From: Ruegeria arenilitoris
GTDB lineage: Bacteria; Pseudomonadota; Alphaproteobacteria; Rhodobacterales; Rhodobacteraceae
Length of the DNA: 64,000 bases
Assembly: GCF_013030265.1 (NCBI RefSeq)
Contig: NZ_WPZQ01000009.1
Span: 62,001 to 126,000 of the forward strand
Reading direction: 5' to 3'
This document shows, piece by piece, positions 1 through 7,071 of the stretch. A program made the translations under genes and the position numbers. Under the pieces are notes generated by a model. The model was not told the DNA's origin. It did not search any database and saw only the letters and a list, made by a program, of their open reading frames with translations. Every line of letters begins with the position of its first letter. Position 1 is the first letter of the stretch.

Positions 1-405
1 ATCCAGCGAGACATCACCCATTTCTATCACCGGGTTCATCTGGCCGCTTTGTCGTCGCAGGATTGCACGGACTCGCGCGGCCAATTCTGGCATGTGGAAT
101 GGCTTGGTCATGTAGTCATCCGCACCCGCATCCAAACCGTCGACACGTTCGCTCCAACCATCTCGGGCGGTCAGAAGCAACACAGGTGTTTTGACACCTG
201 AACTACGCCATTCACGCAGCACTGAAATACCATCACGTTCAGGCAAGCCAATGTCGAGAATGATCATGTCGTAGGGCTCGGTTGCTCCCAAATGCAATGC
301 ATCCGTGCCGTTGTGGGCGACGTCCACCACGCGGCCTTCGGCACCCAGCAGCCTTTTGACTTGCTCGCATAGCTGGGGTTCATCTTCGGCAAGAAGTATT
401 CGCAT
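1..405 (-). CDS. OmpR-family response regulator, N-terminal part (cut by window edge)
   Basis: The first 135 codons of a two-component response regulator are present; the rest, expected to hold a winged-helix DNA-binding domain, lies beyond the left edge. The receiver domain is complete: acidic residues near D8, phospho-acceptor D51 in the strand ending LDIGLP, T79 in LLLTARD and K101 in the MTKPF loop. It starts at an ATG whose reading frame is open to position 1. It follows a PepSY protein gene on the same strand with a 37-base gap, an arrangement often seen where a PepSY protein, regulator and sensor kinase form one operon. The sensor kinase would lie to the left and is not visible. The ligand or stress sensed cannot be told. 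Confidence 0.93.
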   Translation of the reverse strand, partial: MRILLAEDEPQLCEQVKRLLGAEGRVVDVAHNGTDALHLGATEPYDMIILDIGLPERDGISVLREWRSSGVKTPVLLLTARDGWSERVDGLDAGADDYMTKPFHMPELAARVRAILRRQSGQMNPVIEMGDVSLD

Positions 406-442
406 ATCCAGAGACTACAGCTAAATCGACCTCAGCTTCACA

Positions 443-1048
443 TTAATTTCTACCATTCCCATTTCCATTCCCGCCGCCGTTTCCACCACTGTTGCCGCCG
501 CCGTTACCGCCGCCGTTTCCACCACTGTTGCCGCCGCCGTTACCGTTGCCGTTACCGTTGCCGTTACCGCCGCCGTTACCGTTGCCGTTTCCGCCGCCGT
601 TGCCGTTTCCGCCACTGTTACCATTGCCACCTGCACTGCTTTGGCTTCCACTGTTCCCACGGTTATCAGAATTGCCCTGACCATTACTGCTTTTGGCTCT
701 CGTTGAATTGGAACGTGCAGCTGCGGAAATCTCGCGCCCGACACTCGAGCGATTTGAAACAACAGTGCCGGTCTCGGCATTCACAATCACACTGACGATC
801 TTACCCCCCGGCTTCTTGATCAGAATTCGGTAGTATATCTTGTCCGTTTTGAAGGCGCGCGCGTCGACCGGAGTACCGCCATAGGCTTTTTCCACACCGT
901 TTATGACACGTTTCAACCGGATCGCGCTTCCTGACAGTGTTGCCATACGCAGCTCGGCCTGTTTGAGCTCACGCGCATCCGCTGCCGCTTGTCCTGCGGA
1001 CAAGACAGTCAGCAAAGCTGCAAGCAACAAAAACGCTTTGGTCTGCAT
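443..1048 (-). CDS. Exported PepSY-domain protein with Gly/Asn-repeat tail
   Basis: This is a 201-residue protein with a signal peptide (about residues 1-23, ending in an AAA-type cleavage site). A PepSY-like domain of about 80 residues follows (YYRILIKKPGGKIVSVIVNA with a downstream TGTVV, typical of the fold). From about residue 122 to the end the protein is almost only Gly and Asn, with some Ser. I use the ATG at 1048 rather than an upstream in-frame start because GAGGG lies five bases before it and the signal peptide then begins at residue 1. PepSY domains are thought to inhibit proteases or modulate sensor partners in the periplasm. The position just upstream of the response regulator suggests an accessory role in that signalling system; this is inference. 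Confidence 0.8.
   Translation of the reverse strand: MQTKAFLLLAALLTVLSAGQAAADARELKQAELRMATLSGSAIRLKRVINGVEKAYGGTPVDARAFKTDKIYYRILIKKPGGKIVSVIVNAETGTVVSNRSSVGREISAAARSNSTRAKSSNGQGNSDNRGNSGSQSSAGGNGNSGGNGNGGGNGNGNGGGNGNGNGNGNGGGNSGGNGGGNGGGNSGGNGGGNGNGNGRN
446..645 (-). repeat. Low-complexity Gly/Asn-coding repeat in the PepSY gene
   Basis: The 3' end of the PepSY gene is a degenerate array of units coding GGN and GNGN, read on the minus strand. On the plus strand the same DNA reads as a proline/leucine-rich frame with no support as a gene. The unit composition matches the array in the divergent gene about 700 bases away. Slippage or unequal recombination would change its length between strains. 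Confidence 0.85.
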
Positions 1049-1245
1049 TAAACCCTCATACCTTTGGCAAAGATTATAGGGCCGTACGTGAACCGCTGAT
1101 GAACAAGCAGTTAGCGCTGCGTTCAAGCACCCTCACGTCAAATAACAAAAATCATCAGCGATTCGAATGCGAATAGAATCGCCAAACACCCCGGCTATCT
1201 TCAGCGCGTTGAGCGCAGTCGGCGTGTGTCATGAGGAGACATCAG

Positions 1246-2397
1246 ATGAAAGACACCGTTTGCGGACTGCTAAAGGCCTCTACTCTTACCGTCGCTTTGT
1301 TGGGTTCGGTGGCCATTGTTGCCACAGTGGCAACTCCTGATTTTGCCTATGCTAAGGGAGGTAACGGCAATGGCGGCGGCAACGGTGGCGGAAACGGCAA
1401 CGGTGGTGGAAACGGCAATGGCGGCGGAAACGGCAATGGTGGTGGAAACGGCAATGGTGGCGGAAACGGCAATGGCGGCGGAAACGGCAATGGTGGCGGA
1501 AACGGCGCCAATGGAGCTTCCGGAGATCAGAACTCGGTAGGAAATGGTGGCCGTGGAAAAGGAGCCGACAGAGGCCTTAGCGGCACCAAAGCCGGAGGAA
1601 CCGGACAAGACAATTCAAGATCGCAATCTGCGCGGTCCGGTCAAGGAAAAGGCGGCGGATTTTCTCTGAAGGATCTGTTTAGTGGAAAAGGGAAAGTGCG
1701 CAAAACGACCTCCTCCGCAAAGGGCACCACGACAACGAGAAGCAAGCCCAAAGCCAATGCGCAAAGTACTATTCGCCGGACTGCAATTGTGGATGCGTCC
1801 ATACGCCCTGTTGCCCGCACCACAGGCAATCGTATCGCGGCGCTGCTTGGAGCGCACCCGTCTGAATTGGGTGCGCTGAACGCAGCCAATGCCAGCCCAA
1901 CCGCTTTAGCAAACGCTGCTCCAAATTCGCGCGTAGGCAGAATTGCCAATTATCGAGATACAGTGCTGGCCGGAGAACCTTTGCGTGAGGATCTGGAGGA
2001 ACATTTGGAGGTCCTCGCAGGATTGGAACCGCCGGACCGGACGGTGCAGGAAATCGAAAATGATTTGGAGGCCGCTCTGGGAGATGTTCAAGACAACCGG
2101 GACAAAGTCCAAGAGCTTGAGCAGGCTTTGGAAGACGCTGGCGGCACAGATCCAGAGATCGAAGCGCAGCTCGAAGAAGCCCGAGCCGCTTTGGACGGCT
2201 CAATCGATCAGGCTCAGGAACTGAATGACGAGAGGCAGGCTGCCATCGACTACAATGAAGCCGTTGCAGAGGTGGAAGAACTGGCAGATCGTGTTGAAGA
2301 ACAAGACTTAGCCGAGCGTGAAGCTCTGGAAGCCGCAGCCAACAAGCCAGTCACTGACGCAGTTGAGGAACAAGTCAAATCGCTTCTGGGTTTGTAG
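1246..2397 (+). CDS. Exported Gly/Asn-repeat protein with C-terminal coiled coil
   Basis: A 383-residue protein of unknown function. Residues 1 to about 37 form a signal peptide (hydrophobic core followed by a FAYA cleavage site). Next comes a Gly-Asn repeat of roughly 50 residues built from GGNGNG units, then a Ser/Thr/Lys/Arg-rich basic linker. The Glu/Asp/Leu-rich C-terminal third looks helical and coiled-coil forming (about residues 275-375). The ATG at 1246 is preferred over one 15 bases upstream because an AGGAGA motif sits at the right distance from it. It is divergent from the PepSY gene and shares its unusual repeat, so the two may act together at the cell surface. No enzymatic motif is visible. 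Confidence 0.75.
   Translation: MKDTVCGLLKASTLTVALLGSVAIVATVATPDFAYAKGGNGNGGGNGGGNGNGGGNGNGGGNGNGGGNGNGGGNGNGGGNGNGGGNGANGASGDQNSVGNGGRGKGADRGLSGTKAGGTGQDNSRSQSARSGQGKGGGFSLKDLFSGKGKVRKTTSSAKGTTTTRSKPKANAQSTIRRTAIVDASIRPVARTTGNRIAALLGAHPSELGALNAANASPTALANAAPNSRVGRIANYRDTVLAGEPLREDLEEHLEVLAGLEPPDRTVQEIENDLEAALGDVQDNRDKVQELEQALEDAGGTDPEIEAQLEEARAALDGSIDQAQELNDERQAAIDYNEAVAEVEELADRVEEQDLAEREALEAAANKPVTDAVEEQVKSLLGL
1357..1509 (+). repeat. 18-base tandem repeat coding GGNGNG
   Basis: About eight units of an 18-base repeat (consensus GGCGGAAACGGCAATGGT, with third-position changes) lie within the exported protein gene. The unit is a multiple of three, so changes in copy number keep the frame. Units differ by synonymous GGC/GGT changes, which argues that the peptide is under selection. 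Confidence 0.85.
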
Positions 2398-2463
2398 CCG
2401 TGGGCGTCACAGACCAATCTCGGTCTTCAAACAGAACTATCTACTCGCGGATGTTCTGAAAGT

Positions 2464-2506
2464 TGGTCCAGCCTATTGCTTCACGGGGATTGAAGAGGCT
2501 GGACCA
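2464..2506. other. Nested inverted repeat
   Basis: A perfect 11-base-pair outer stem (TGGTCCAGCCT at 2464-2474 with its complement at 2496-2506) encloses a second perfect 5-base-pair stem (CTTCA/TGAAG, 2479-2483 with 2491-2495) and a 7-base loop. It lies 67 bases after the stop of the Gly/Asn-repeat gene. There is no clean T-run on either side, so it is not a textbook rho-independent terminator. It may act as one, protect an mRNA 3' end, or be part of a small RNA. Confidence 0.6.
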
Positions 2507-2551
2507 CATTGTTTGAAATGCCGACATAGAAAATCGGTTACCACAAGGCGC

Positions 2552-2588
2552 GACAAAAGAGAGATCCCGCCCCAATGTGGGGCGGGAT
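2552..2588 (-). terminator. Rho-independent terminator, minus strand
   Basis: A perfect 11-base-pair GC-rich stem (ATCCCGCCCCA at 2564-2574 with TGGGGCGGGAT at 2578-2588) with a 3-base loop is followed on the minus strand by CTCTCTTTTG. It lies downstream of the small minus-strand gene at 2653-2841 and supports that gene being transcribed. Confidence 0.8.
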
Positions 2589-2652
2589 TCACCTTACAAT
2601 TCCGATGGTTAGGACGAATATCGAGAATTGTTGGGGGGCAACTGATTTGCCT

Positions 2653-2841
2653 TCAGACGTTGTTATGAGCCTCGGATAGCCGGTCGTTTTTTATGATCTC
2701 GTTAAGTGCATTTTCTATAGGAGGGAAGCGACCATTGCTCGACTTCATCCCAGTTAGCAGACGCTTTCCGGCGCTCTTTTCGGAGGTCTGCATTGCAGCT
2801 GTTGTGCTACGATCTTCAGTTACAAAGGCAGGCTTGATCAT
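2653..2841 (-). CDS. Small protein of unknown function (62 aa)
   Basis: A short basic protein with no signal peptide or membrane segment and no motif I recognise. Three things support it as a gene. AGGGGA lies six bases before the ATG at 2841. The frame is open to a stop at 2653. A strong terminator follows on the same strand. A longer version starting 24 bases upstream is possible but lacks a ribosome site. It stands alone between convergent or unrelated genes. Its C-terminal half is rich in Asn, Glu and Lys and may be helical. I do not assign a function. Confidence 0.55.
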   Translation of the reverse strand: MIKPAFVTEDRSTTAAMQTSEKSAGKRLLTGMKSSNGRFPPIENALNEIIKNDRLSEAHNNV

Positions 2842-3172
2842 GCTGTTCCCCTTGTTTTTGACCAAACTACATACATTTCGTTTGATCCAACTTGGTCACT
2901 ATGCCCAAGCTTGGTTGAACACATCGAGAATACATTGTTCACGTTCAGTTAATGTTGTTCGCGAAATAAGAACAAAGGAGCTGTTGGCCGCACAATACTG
3001 TTGAAGTGCTTTCAACTTTTGCGGTTTGGGAGGTCGTTTGTTGAGCATATCGTAGTGAGGGGCCCACCGTGCTCCAGAGGAAGAACCTGGAGGTTGGGAG
3101 TCACTGCTTATGCGCTCAGCAATACTCGTCTTCGAGCGTCACTTGGCAACTAAAGTTAGAAAGGCACCAGCA
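2842..3172. other. Intergenic stretch with operator-like palindrome
   Basis: No gene is seen in this stretch. It serves as the upstream region of the small minus-strand gene and of the exported RcnB-like gene. It contains TTGTTC (2955-2960) and GAACAA (2970-2975) as a palindrome with a 9-base spacer, preceded by further GTTC copies at 2937 and 2943. This could be an operator, but the spacing does not fit the GTTC-N7-GTTC LexA box of Rhodobacteraceae. Confidence 0.4.
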
Positions 3173-3562
3173 ATGAAAACAATTTTGGGAATTGTAGCAA
3201 CCCTGGTGGCATTCCAAACTTCGTCGGTTGCCACTGCGATGAATAGACCACAAACTCCTAAGCTCGAACCAATCGCTGAAGCCTATACAACCACACAGCC
3301 TACTCCGGTGAAATCCAAGTCAGGACATTGCCCGCCTGGCTTGGCGAAGAAAGCAGTGCCATGTGTGCCGCCCGGCCAAGCCAAGCGATATCGGGTCGGG
3401 GATTACATCTATGACGGGTATGTGCGTATCGACAACCCCAACAGATATGGTCTTAGACGAAACGGCTACTACGTGCGCGCTGGCGACTATGTATACGAAG
3501 TGAACCGTGAGACGCACGAGGTGTTGAACCTGATAGGGGCAATAGCCAATGTACTGAATTAA
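3173..3562 (+). CDS. Exported RcnB-like small protein
   Basis: A 129-residue secreted protein. Residues 1 to about 22 are a clear signal peptide (hydrophobic stretch ending SVATA). The middle carries CPPGLAKK and CVPPGQAK, a pair of Cys-Pro-Pro-Gly-Leu/Gln-Ala-Lys motifs. The C-terminal 60 residues (YRVGDYIYDGYVRI, YGLRRNGYYVRAGDYVYEVN, then a hydrophobic end) fit the RcnB-type periplasmic domain, in which a GD-YGL-YVRVGGDYYLV pattern is usual. RcnB in enterobacteria modulates nickel/cobalt efflux, but most alphaproteobacterial relatives are uncharacterised. The ATG at 3173 is used because it begins the signal peptide and has AAAGG eight bases upstream; an earlier in-frame ATG at 3110 would bury the signal. 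Confidence 0.65.
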   Translation: MKTILGIVATLVAFQTSSVATAMNRPQTPKLEPIAEAYTTTQPTPVKSKSGHCPPGLAKKAVPCVPPGQAKRYRVGDYIYDGYVRIDNPNRYGLRRNGYYVRAGDYVYEVNRETHEVLNLIGAIANVLN

Positions 3563-4181
3563 GTATCATCGCCGTTAGTTAGACTTATCACGATTTGCTG
3601 TCATTCCCTTCCGTTTGCACTCACTGAAGTCAGTGCTCAACGCTGACATGGCCATGCAAACAGACCTTTGCCGTCGCAGTCGACAGATGGAATATCCAAA
3701 AGAACTTCCGGTACTGTTTGCGTATTTCTGGCGGAGTAAGTTGCTATTTGTCCTATTCGATAACGAAGTCAGCTAATTCAAACCCATGAAGTCTCCCGAC
3801 ATCTTCAACCCAGCGGTTTAAAGTGTCATGGGCCGCAAAGCCCGCTCATCAGCCTTTCAAAATCTAGATTTGAATGTCTGGAGTATGCGGTTCGTGACTT
3901 ACCGTAAATGCGAAAGACCGAAGCTTGGCCAACCGCGGCTATGGGCACATTAAACCCATCCGAGCTAGCCGCAGTGAATGGCAGCAGAGAGCCCTGACCG
4001 GTCATTGGCGCACAATCTGGATGCTGCAAATGCAGTCGGCAGATCCCAGCCGTAAGCTGCCATTGCTGATGAACTGAGATGCTGTCAGCCGGACTCGACC
4101 CCTCAGTGCTTTCGGCAAACTGCATTCCTATGGACGAAATTCGCACACAACTTCTATGAAGTGGGCACCGGCCCTATGCCT
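3563..4181. other. Gene-poor stretch, possibly degenerate sequence
   Basis: About 620 bases without a convincing gene. The longest open frame (minus strand, 3826-4146, 106 codons) has a composition unlike neighbouring proteins and no ribosome site or motif. The sequence around 3950-4070 resembles the short, decayed repeat-like DNA often found between genes at accessory-gene junctions in roseobacters; this is an impression, not a match. It marks one side of the DUF2971/nuclease-like gene pair. Confidence 0.4.
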
Positions 4182-5108
4182 TTAAGATTTCTTCCCTTTC
4201 TCAATATCGCGTACTGTGGCCAAATAATCTTCCAGCATTCCATAGTGATCCAAGACCCTGAACGGATTACCCCGCGCCGCCTCCTCTGCGTCGGAATCAG
4301 TGATGGAACACCAAGCGCACAAATCTCCGACATCCAGCAAAGGCTCACAGCAATCCTCGCAGACACGAAGTGCTTCGGTAATTTTCCCATTTCCAAATGT
4401 GAAAGTACTACCTTCGGCTGCCACCATGAAGGGAAGGGGAAAACTCTTTCCGATACAAAGTTGAAACCAATCAACCCCTTGTGCGCCCGCAACTTCTACA
4501 CTTTTTGACATCTGATTTTCGGGATATTTGTTCCCGACGATCATGGCTGTAATGCAATCAGACGGAATGAATAGGATGTCGTTACCGCCAACTACTTCAA
4601 CATACCGATTTCGATCAACCAAGCGACATTCCTGTTCATAACTCCAGTCTCGGTACTTGGAAAAATAGGCTTCGGTTAAAACAGCCTGCCGCAGCCAAAC
4701 AGCGTGTCTAGGTTTTTTTGTGGCAGTCACCCGCATCAACGATTCTGCGAGCGCTGGATTGGGTTCGGACTTGTAGTCGACATCGCGAATTTCGACTTCT
4801 TCAAAACACGCCCGCAACTTTTCAACGTCAAACTCAAGGACAAACCCAGAATGGTTCTGGGCGTAGTGAGCCCACATCGGCGAAACAATTGGGGACTTGG
4901 AAAAGCAAGTTGTTGGGTATTGAGGGACCACCTGCACAATGTCGCGGTAGGTGGCAAGGCATTCCGTGGGCACGTCAAAGTTTAACCCCAGAAACAGCTC
5001 GTAAGGGTCGTTGTATTCTTTGGGAAGCGAACATTTTAATCCGCAAAACCCCTCCCTTTGAAAAACTAAATCAATAACGCTGCTAGAAAAATACTTGTAG
5101 ATCTTCAA
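4182..5108 (-). CDS. DUF2971-domain protein
   Basis: A 308-residue protein. The N-terminal about 200 residues carry the DUF2971 pattern: an initial YKYFS, an FxxPxxYNDPYE-like segment (SLPKEYNDPYELF), a MWAHYAQNHSGFVLEF motif and a later W-S-Y-E-Q-E-C-R motif. The C-terminal part (about 240-308) has four Cys residues in C-x2-C-x8-C-x2-C order (CEDCCEPLLDVGDLCAWC) that could bind zinc. The start is TTG. DUF2971 proteins are of unknown biochemical role and often sit near restriction or other defence genes. Here the gene follows, by 42 bases, a co-directional nuclease-like gene, so the two are probably one transcript. Confidence 0.8.
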   Translation of the reverse strand: MKIYKYFSSSVIDLVFQREGFCGLKCSLPKEYNDPYELFLGLNFDVPTECLATYRDIVQVVPQYPTTCFSKSPIVSPMWAHYAQNHSGFVLEFDVEKLRACFEEVEIRDVDYKSEPNPALAESLMRVTATKKPRHAVWLRQAVLTEAYFSKYRDWSYEQECRLVDRNRYVEVVGGNDILFIPSDCITAMIVGNKYPENQMSKSVEVAGAQGVDWFQLCIGKSFPLPFMVAAEGSTFTFGNGKITEALRVCEDCCEPLLDVGDLCAWCSITDSDAEEAARGNPFRVLDHYGMLEDYLATVRDIEKGKKS

Positions 5109-5150
5109 CTCTTGGATATCCCTGAATCATTTTGTTTCTATGAGGCCTGA

Positions 5151-6470
5151 TCACCAATCGTAACGTCGCGGTGTTTGCGACATTAGATCAATTGTAAAAA
5201 AGGAAGCAAAATCAGAAGGCCGTAGTCGAACCCAATCATGACTTTCTTCGTCCTGCTTGGCCTCTACAGGGATTTTCAAGTGATCAAAGCTCCCCTGATT
5301 CAGCTGAAAATCTGACTTGGATAGCACCAAGAGCTCGTAACCTCCGCCGACGATAGTGATTTTTTCTATGTGATCAGCGAGTTCGCCGCTGCACTCAAAA
5401 CCAATCATGCTACGATCCAGGTCGATCATTTTGCAAGTGGGCTGAAATCGATCGAGAAAGGGTTCGGACAACGTCCTGAAATACAAGTGCGGAACACCCA
5501 CCTCCAGTATGCCACTGGAGCCCGAGGTACGAATGTACTCAATATTCTCTTCTACGCGAGAATTTTTGGGGTGTTCTGGATTTTTTACATAGTCAGCATA
5601 CTGCTGATGTTGTGGTGTTCCGGGAAGAAGCCAACTATAGCCAAAACCGTACTGTTTATTCTTGGGATGCCTGATAGAGTGGGCTTCCTGCTGTTCCAAC
5701 GTCTCTACTATTTCGTCAGTTCCTCCTCCAAAGGTAAAGCCAAGAAGTCCGTCGACGTGGACTCTCAGTGTGATCATCGTTTGAAAGAAAAACTCTCCCT
5801 TGCAGGCATCCCAAATTGATGTATCAAGTTCAATGACCGTCCAAAGGCTGTCCAAAAGCGCTTGAGATTCCAACAAAAATTGAATCCGTTTCGTTCGCTG
5901 ATCTAGCCCCGTCAACCCGGAACTGATCGCCGAGTTAATCTCATCCGCCCAAGCGCTAAAAAACTCCTTTTGCTCAGCGTCACTCAGTGGAATATCTAGA
6001 TATCGAAACCGAGTTACATACCCTCGATTGGAATCCAAAACGATCCTTAATCTCTCTCGATCAAATATGTCGCAAAAGCTGATACCCTTAGCATAAGCGT
6101 GCTTCTTCAACGACGCGATTATTCCCGGGGTAAGACCAACGTTTGTGAGGAACACAAACCCCTTTGCCTGCGGGGAGTCGTCCTTTTTTGGCTGTAGTGC
6201 GCTTTTCAAATCTTCTTTGAATTTTTTTTGTATCTGCTTTCTGTGCTCAGCCAAATCAGTTGCACCGTTTACAAACCCAACCGCGCCAAAGAACAAATCT
6301 TCCTTATAGTGTCCCTGTAAATCACGTCCTCCATCTGGTCCGCCTTTTGGTAGCCGAGGCCTGATATCGGTGTAGTCATCTTGTACAGACAAAATCTCCA
6401 AGCACATGCGCTCACGCATAGCTTGATTTGCGTCCAAATGATCCTTTAGACGTCTTTCGGTCTCGCTCAT
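5151..6470 (-). CDS. Probable nuclease-like protein (PD-(D/E)XK-type N-terminus)
   Basis: A 439-residue protein with an N-terminal segment (about residues 15-110) containing RLPKGGPDGGRDLQG followed by FGAVGFVN and a Lys-rich helix. The spacing of Glu25, Asp46/Asp50 and the following beta strand is like Mrr/PD-(D/E)XK restriction folds, although the usual Q-x-K or E-x-K pair is not clear. The remaining 300 residues show no motif I know and could recognise a target. The ATG at 6470 has AGGAG eight bases upstream. It leads a two-gene unit with the DUF2971 gene. A role in defence is inference from fold resemblance and context. Confidence 0.55.
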   Translation of the reverse strand: MSETERRLKDHLDANQAMRERMCLEILSVQDDYTDIRPRLPKGGPDGGRDLQGHYKEDLFFGAVGFVNGATDLAEHRKQIQKKFKEDLKSALQPKKDDSPQAKGFVFLTNVGLTPGIIASLKKHAYAKGISFCDIFDRERLRIVLDSNRGYVTRFRYLDIPLSDAEQKEFFSAWADEINSAISSGLTGLDQRTKRIQFLLESQALLDSLWTVIELDTSIWDACKGEFFFQTMITLRVHVDGLLGFTFGGGTDEIVETLEQQEAHSIRHPKNKQYGFGYSWLLPGTPQHQQYADYVKNPEHPKNSRVEENIEYIRTSGSSGILEVGVPHLYFRTLSEPFLDRFQPTCKMIDLDRSMIGFECSGELADHIEKITIVGGGYELLVLSKSDFQLNQGSFDHLKIPVEAKQDEESHDWVRLRPSDFASFFTIDLMSQTPRRYDW

Positions 6471-7004
6471 GCTCCATTCTCCTTGCGCAGTGAACTCAAA
6501 ACTATAGGGTACGGCGCAGCGGGCAATCGAAAAGTACTCCGTTGATAATGAGCGTTTTTTTGGGGGGGCTCAAAAAAATGCCCTCTCAAGTTACTCTTCG
6601 GGATCGCAAGCGAGAAAGCTGGATTTTTGTGCGCTACAATAGTTGCTGGCGTCGGAGAACTCACTTGAGGACAACGCTAATTTTCCCGAAGTTCGTGTGC
6701 CAACATAATGTCCGCTTTAACAGTAATTCAGTCATCAGTGGCACTCTGAGCTGCAACCGCAGCGAAAGTCCGCTGTGTGGCCGCTATCCCATGCCTTGCC
6801 CAGCAAGTTACAGGAGCAGCGAAGGTCTGTCTTAGTCCGCAATGCAGACCTTCGGCGTTGGCGGGGCCGATGACCGCTAGCCGCCTCTCTTATCAAAGCC
6901 TGATAGTTTCTTCAGCGCCGCGCCATCTCATTCGTCTTTCCTTGTTAGATTTGCAAACGACCCCGGAAGAAACCCGAGGCCGTTTACTCCTATCAACAGC
7001 CAAA
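6471..7004. other. Gene-poor stretch downstream of nrdJ
   Basis: About 530 bases with no supportable gene; short frames here lack ribosome sites and motifs. Around 6760-6860 there are two copies of a GCAGCGAA(A/G)GTC element, and a self-complementary segment GGTCTG...CAGACC near 6825-6853. An imperfect hairpin at 6956-6986 would be fully paired only with G-U pairs in minus-strand RNA. The stretch bounds the DUF2971/nuclease-like pair on the other side and looks like decayed DNA. Confidence 0.4.
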
Positions 7005-7030
7005 ATGACCTATTGAAACGTTTAGGTCAT
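7002..7030 (-). terminator. Probable terminator of nrdJ
   Basis: ATGACCTA (7023-7030 read on the minus strand) pairs perfectly with its complement at 7005-7012 around a 10-base loop. It is followed on the minus strand by TTTTGG. It lies about 40 bases after the nrdJ stop codon. The stem is only 8 base pairs and AT-containing, so the call is moderate. Confidence 0.55.
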
Positions 7031-7071
7031 GTCGCATGAAACGCCACACTACATTCAAATCAGGCTGATGG

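Noticed and set aside
421..780. Long Ala/Thr/Val and Pro/Leu-rich open frames over the Gly/Asn repeat
   Set aside because: They arise from the repeat being read in other frames. They have no ribosome sites and the Gly/Asn frame has the signal peptide and PepSY domain.
1357..1509. Tandem repeat as CRISPR array
   Set aside because: There are no unique spacers between units, the unit is 18 bases and it codes in one frame within a secreted protein.
2937..2975. LexA (SOS) box from repeated GTTC
   Set aside because: Copies are spaced by 2 and 10 bases, not the 7 of the Rhodobacteraceae GTTC-N7-GTTC box, and no SOS gene follows.
3826..4146. 106-codon minus-strand frame
   Set aside because: No ribosome site, unusual composition and no motif; it is likely chance in a gene-poor stretch.
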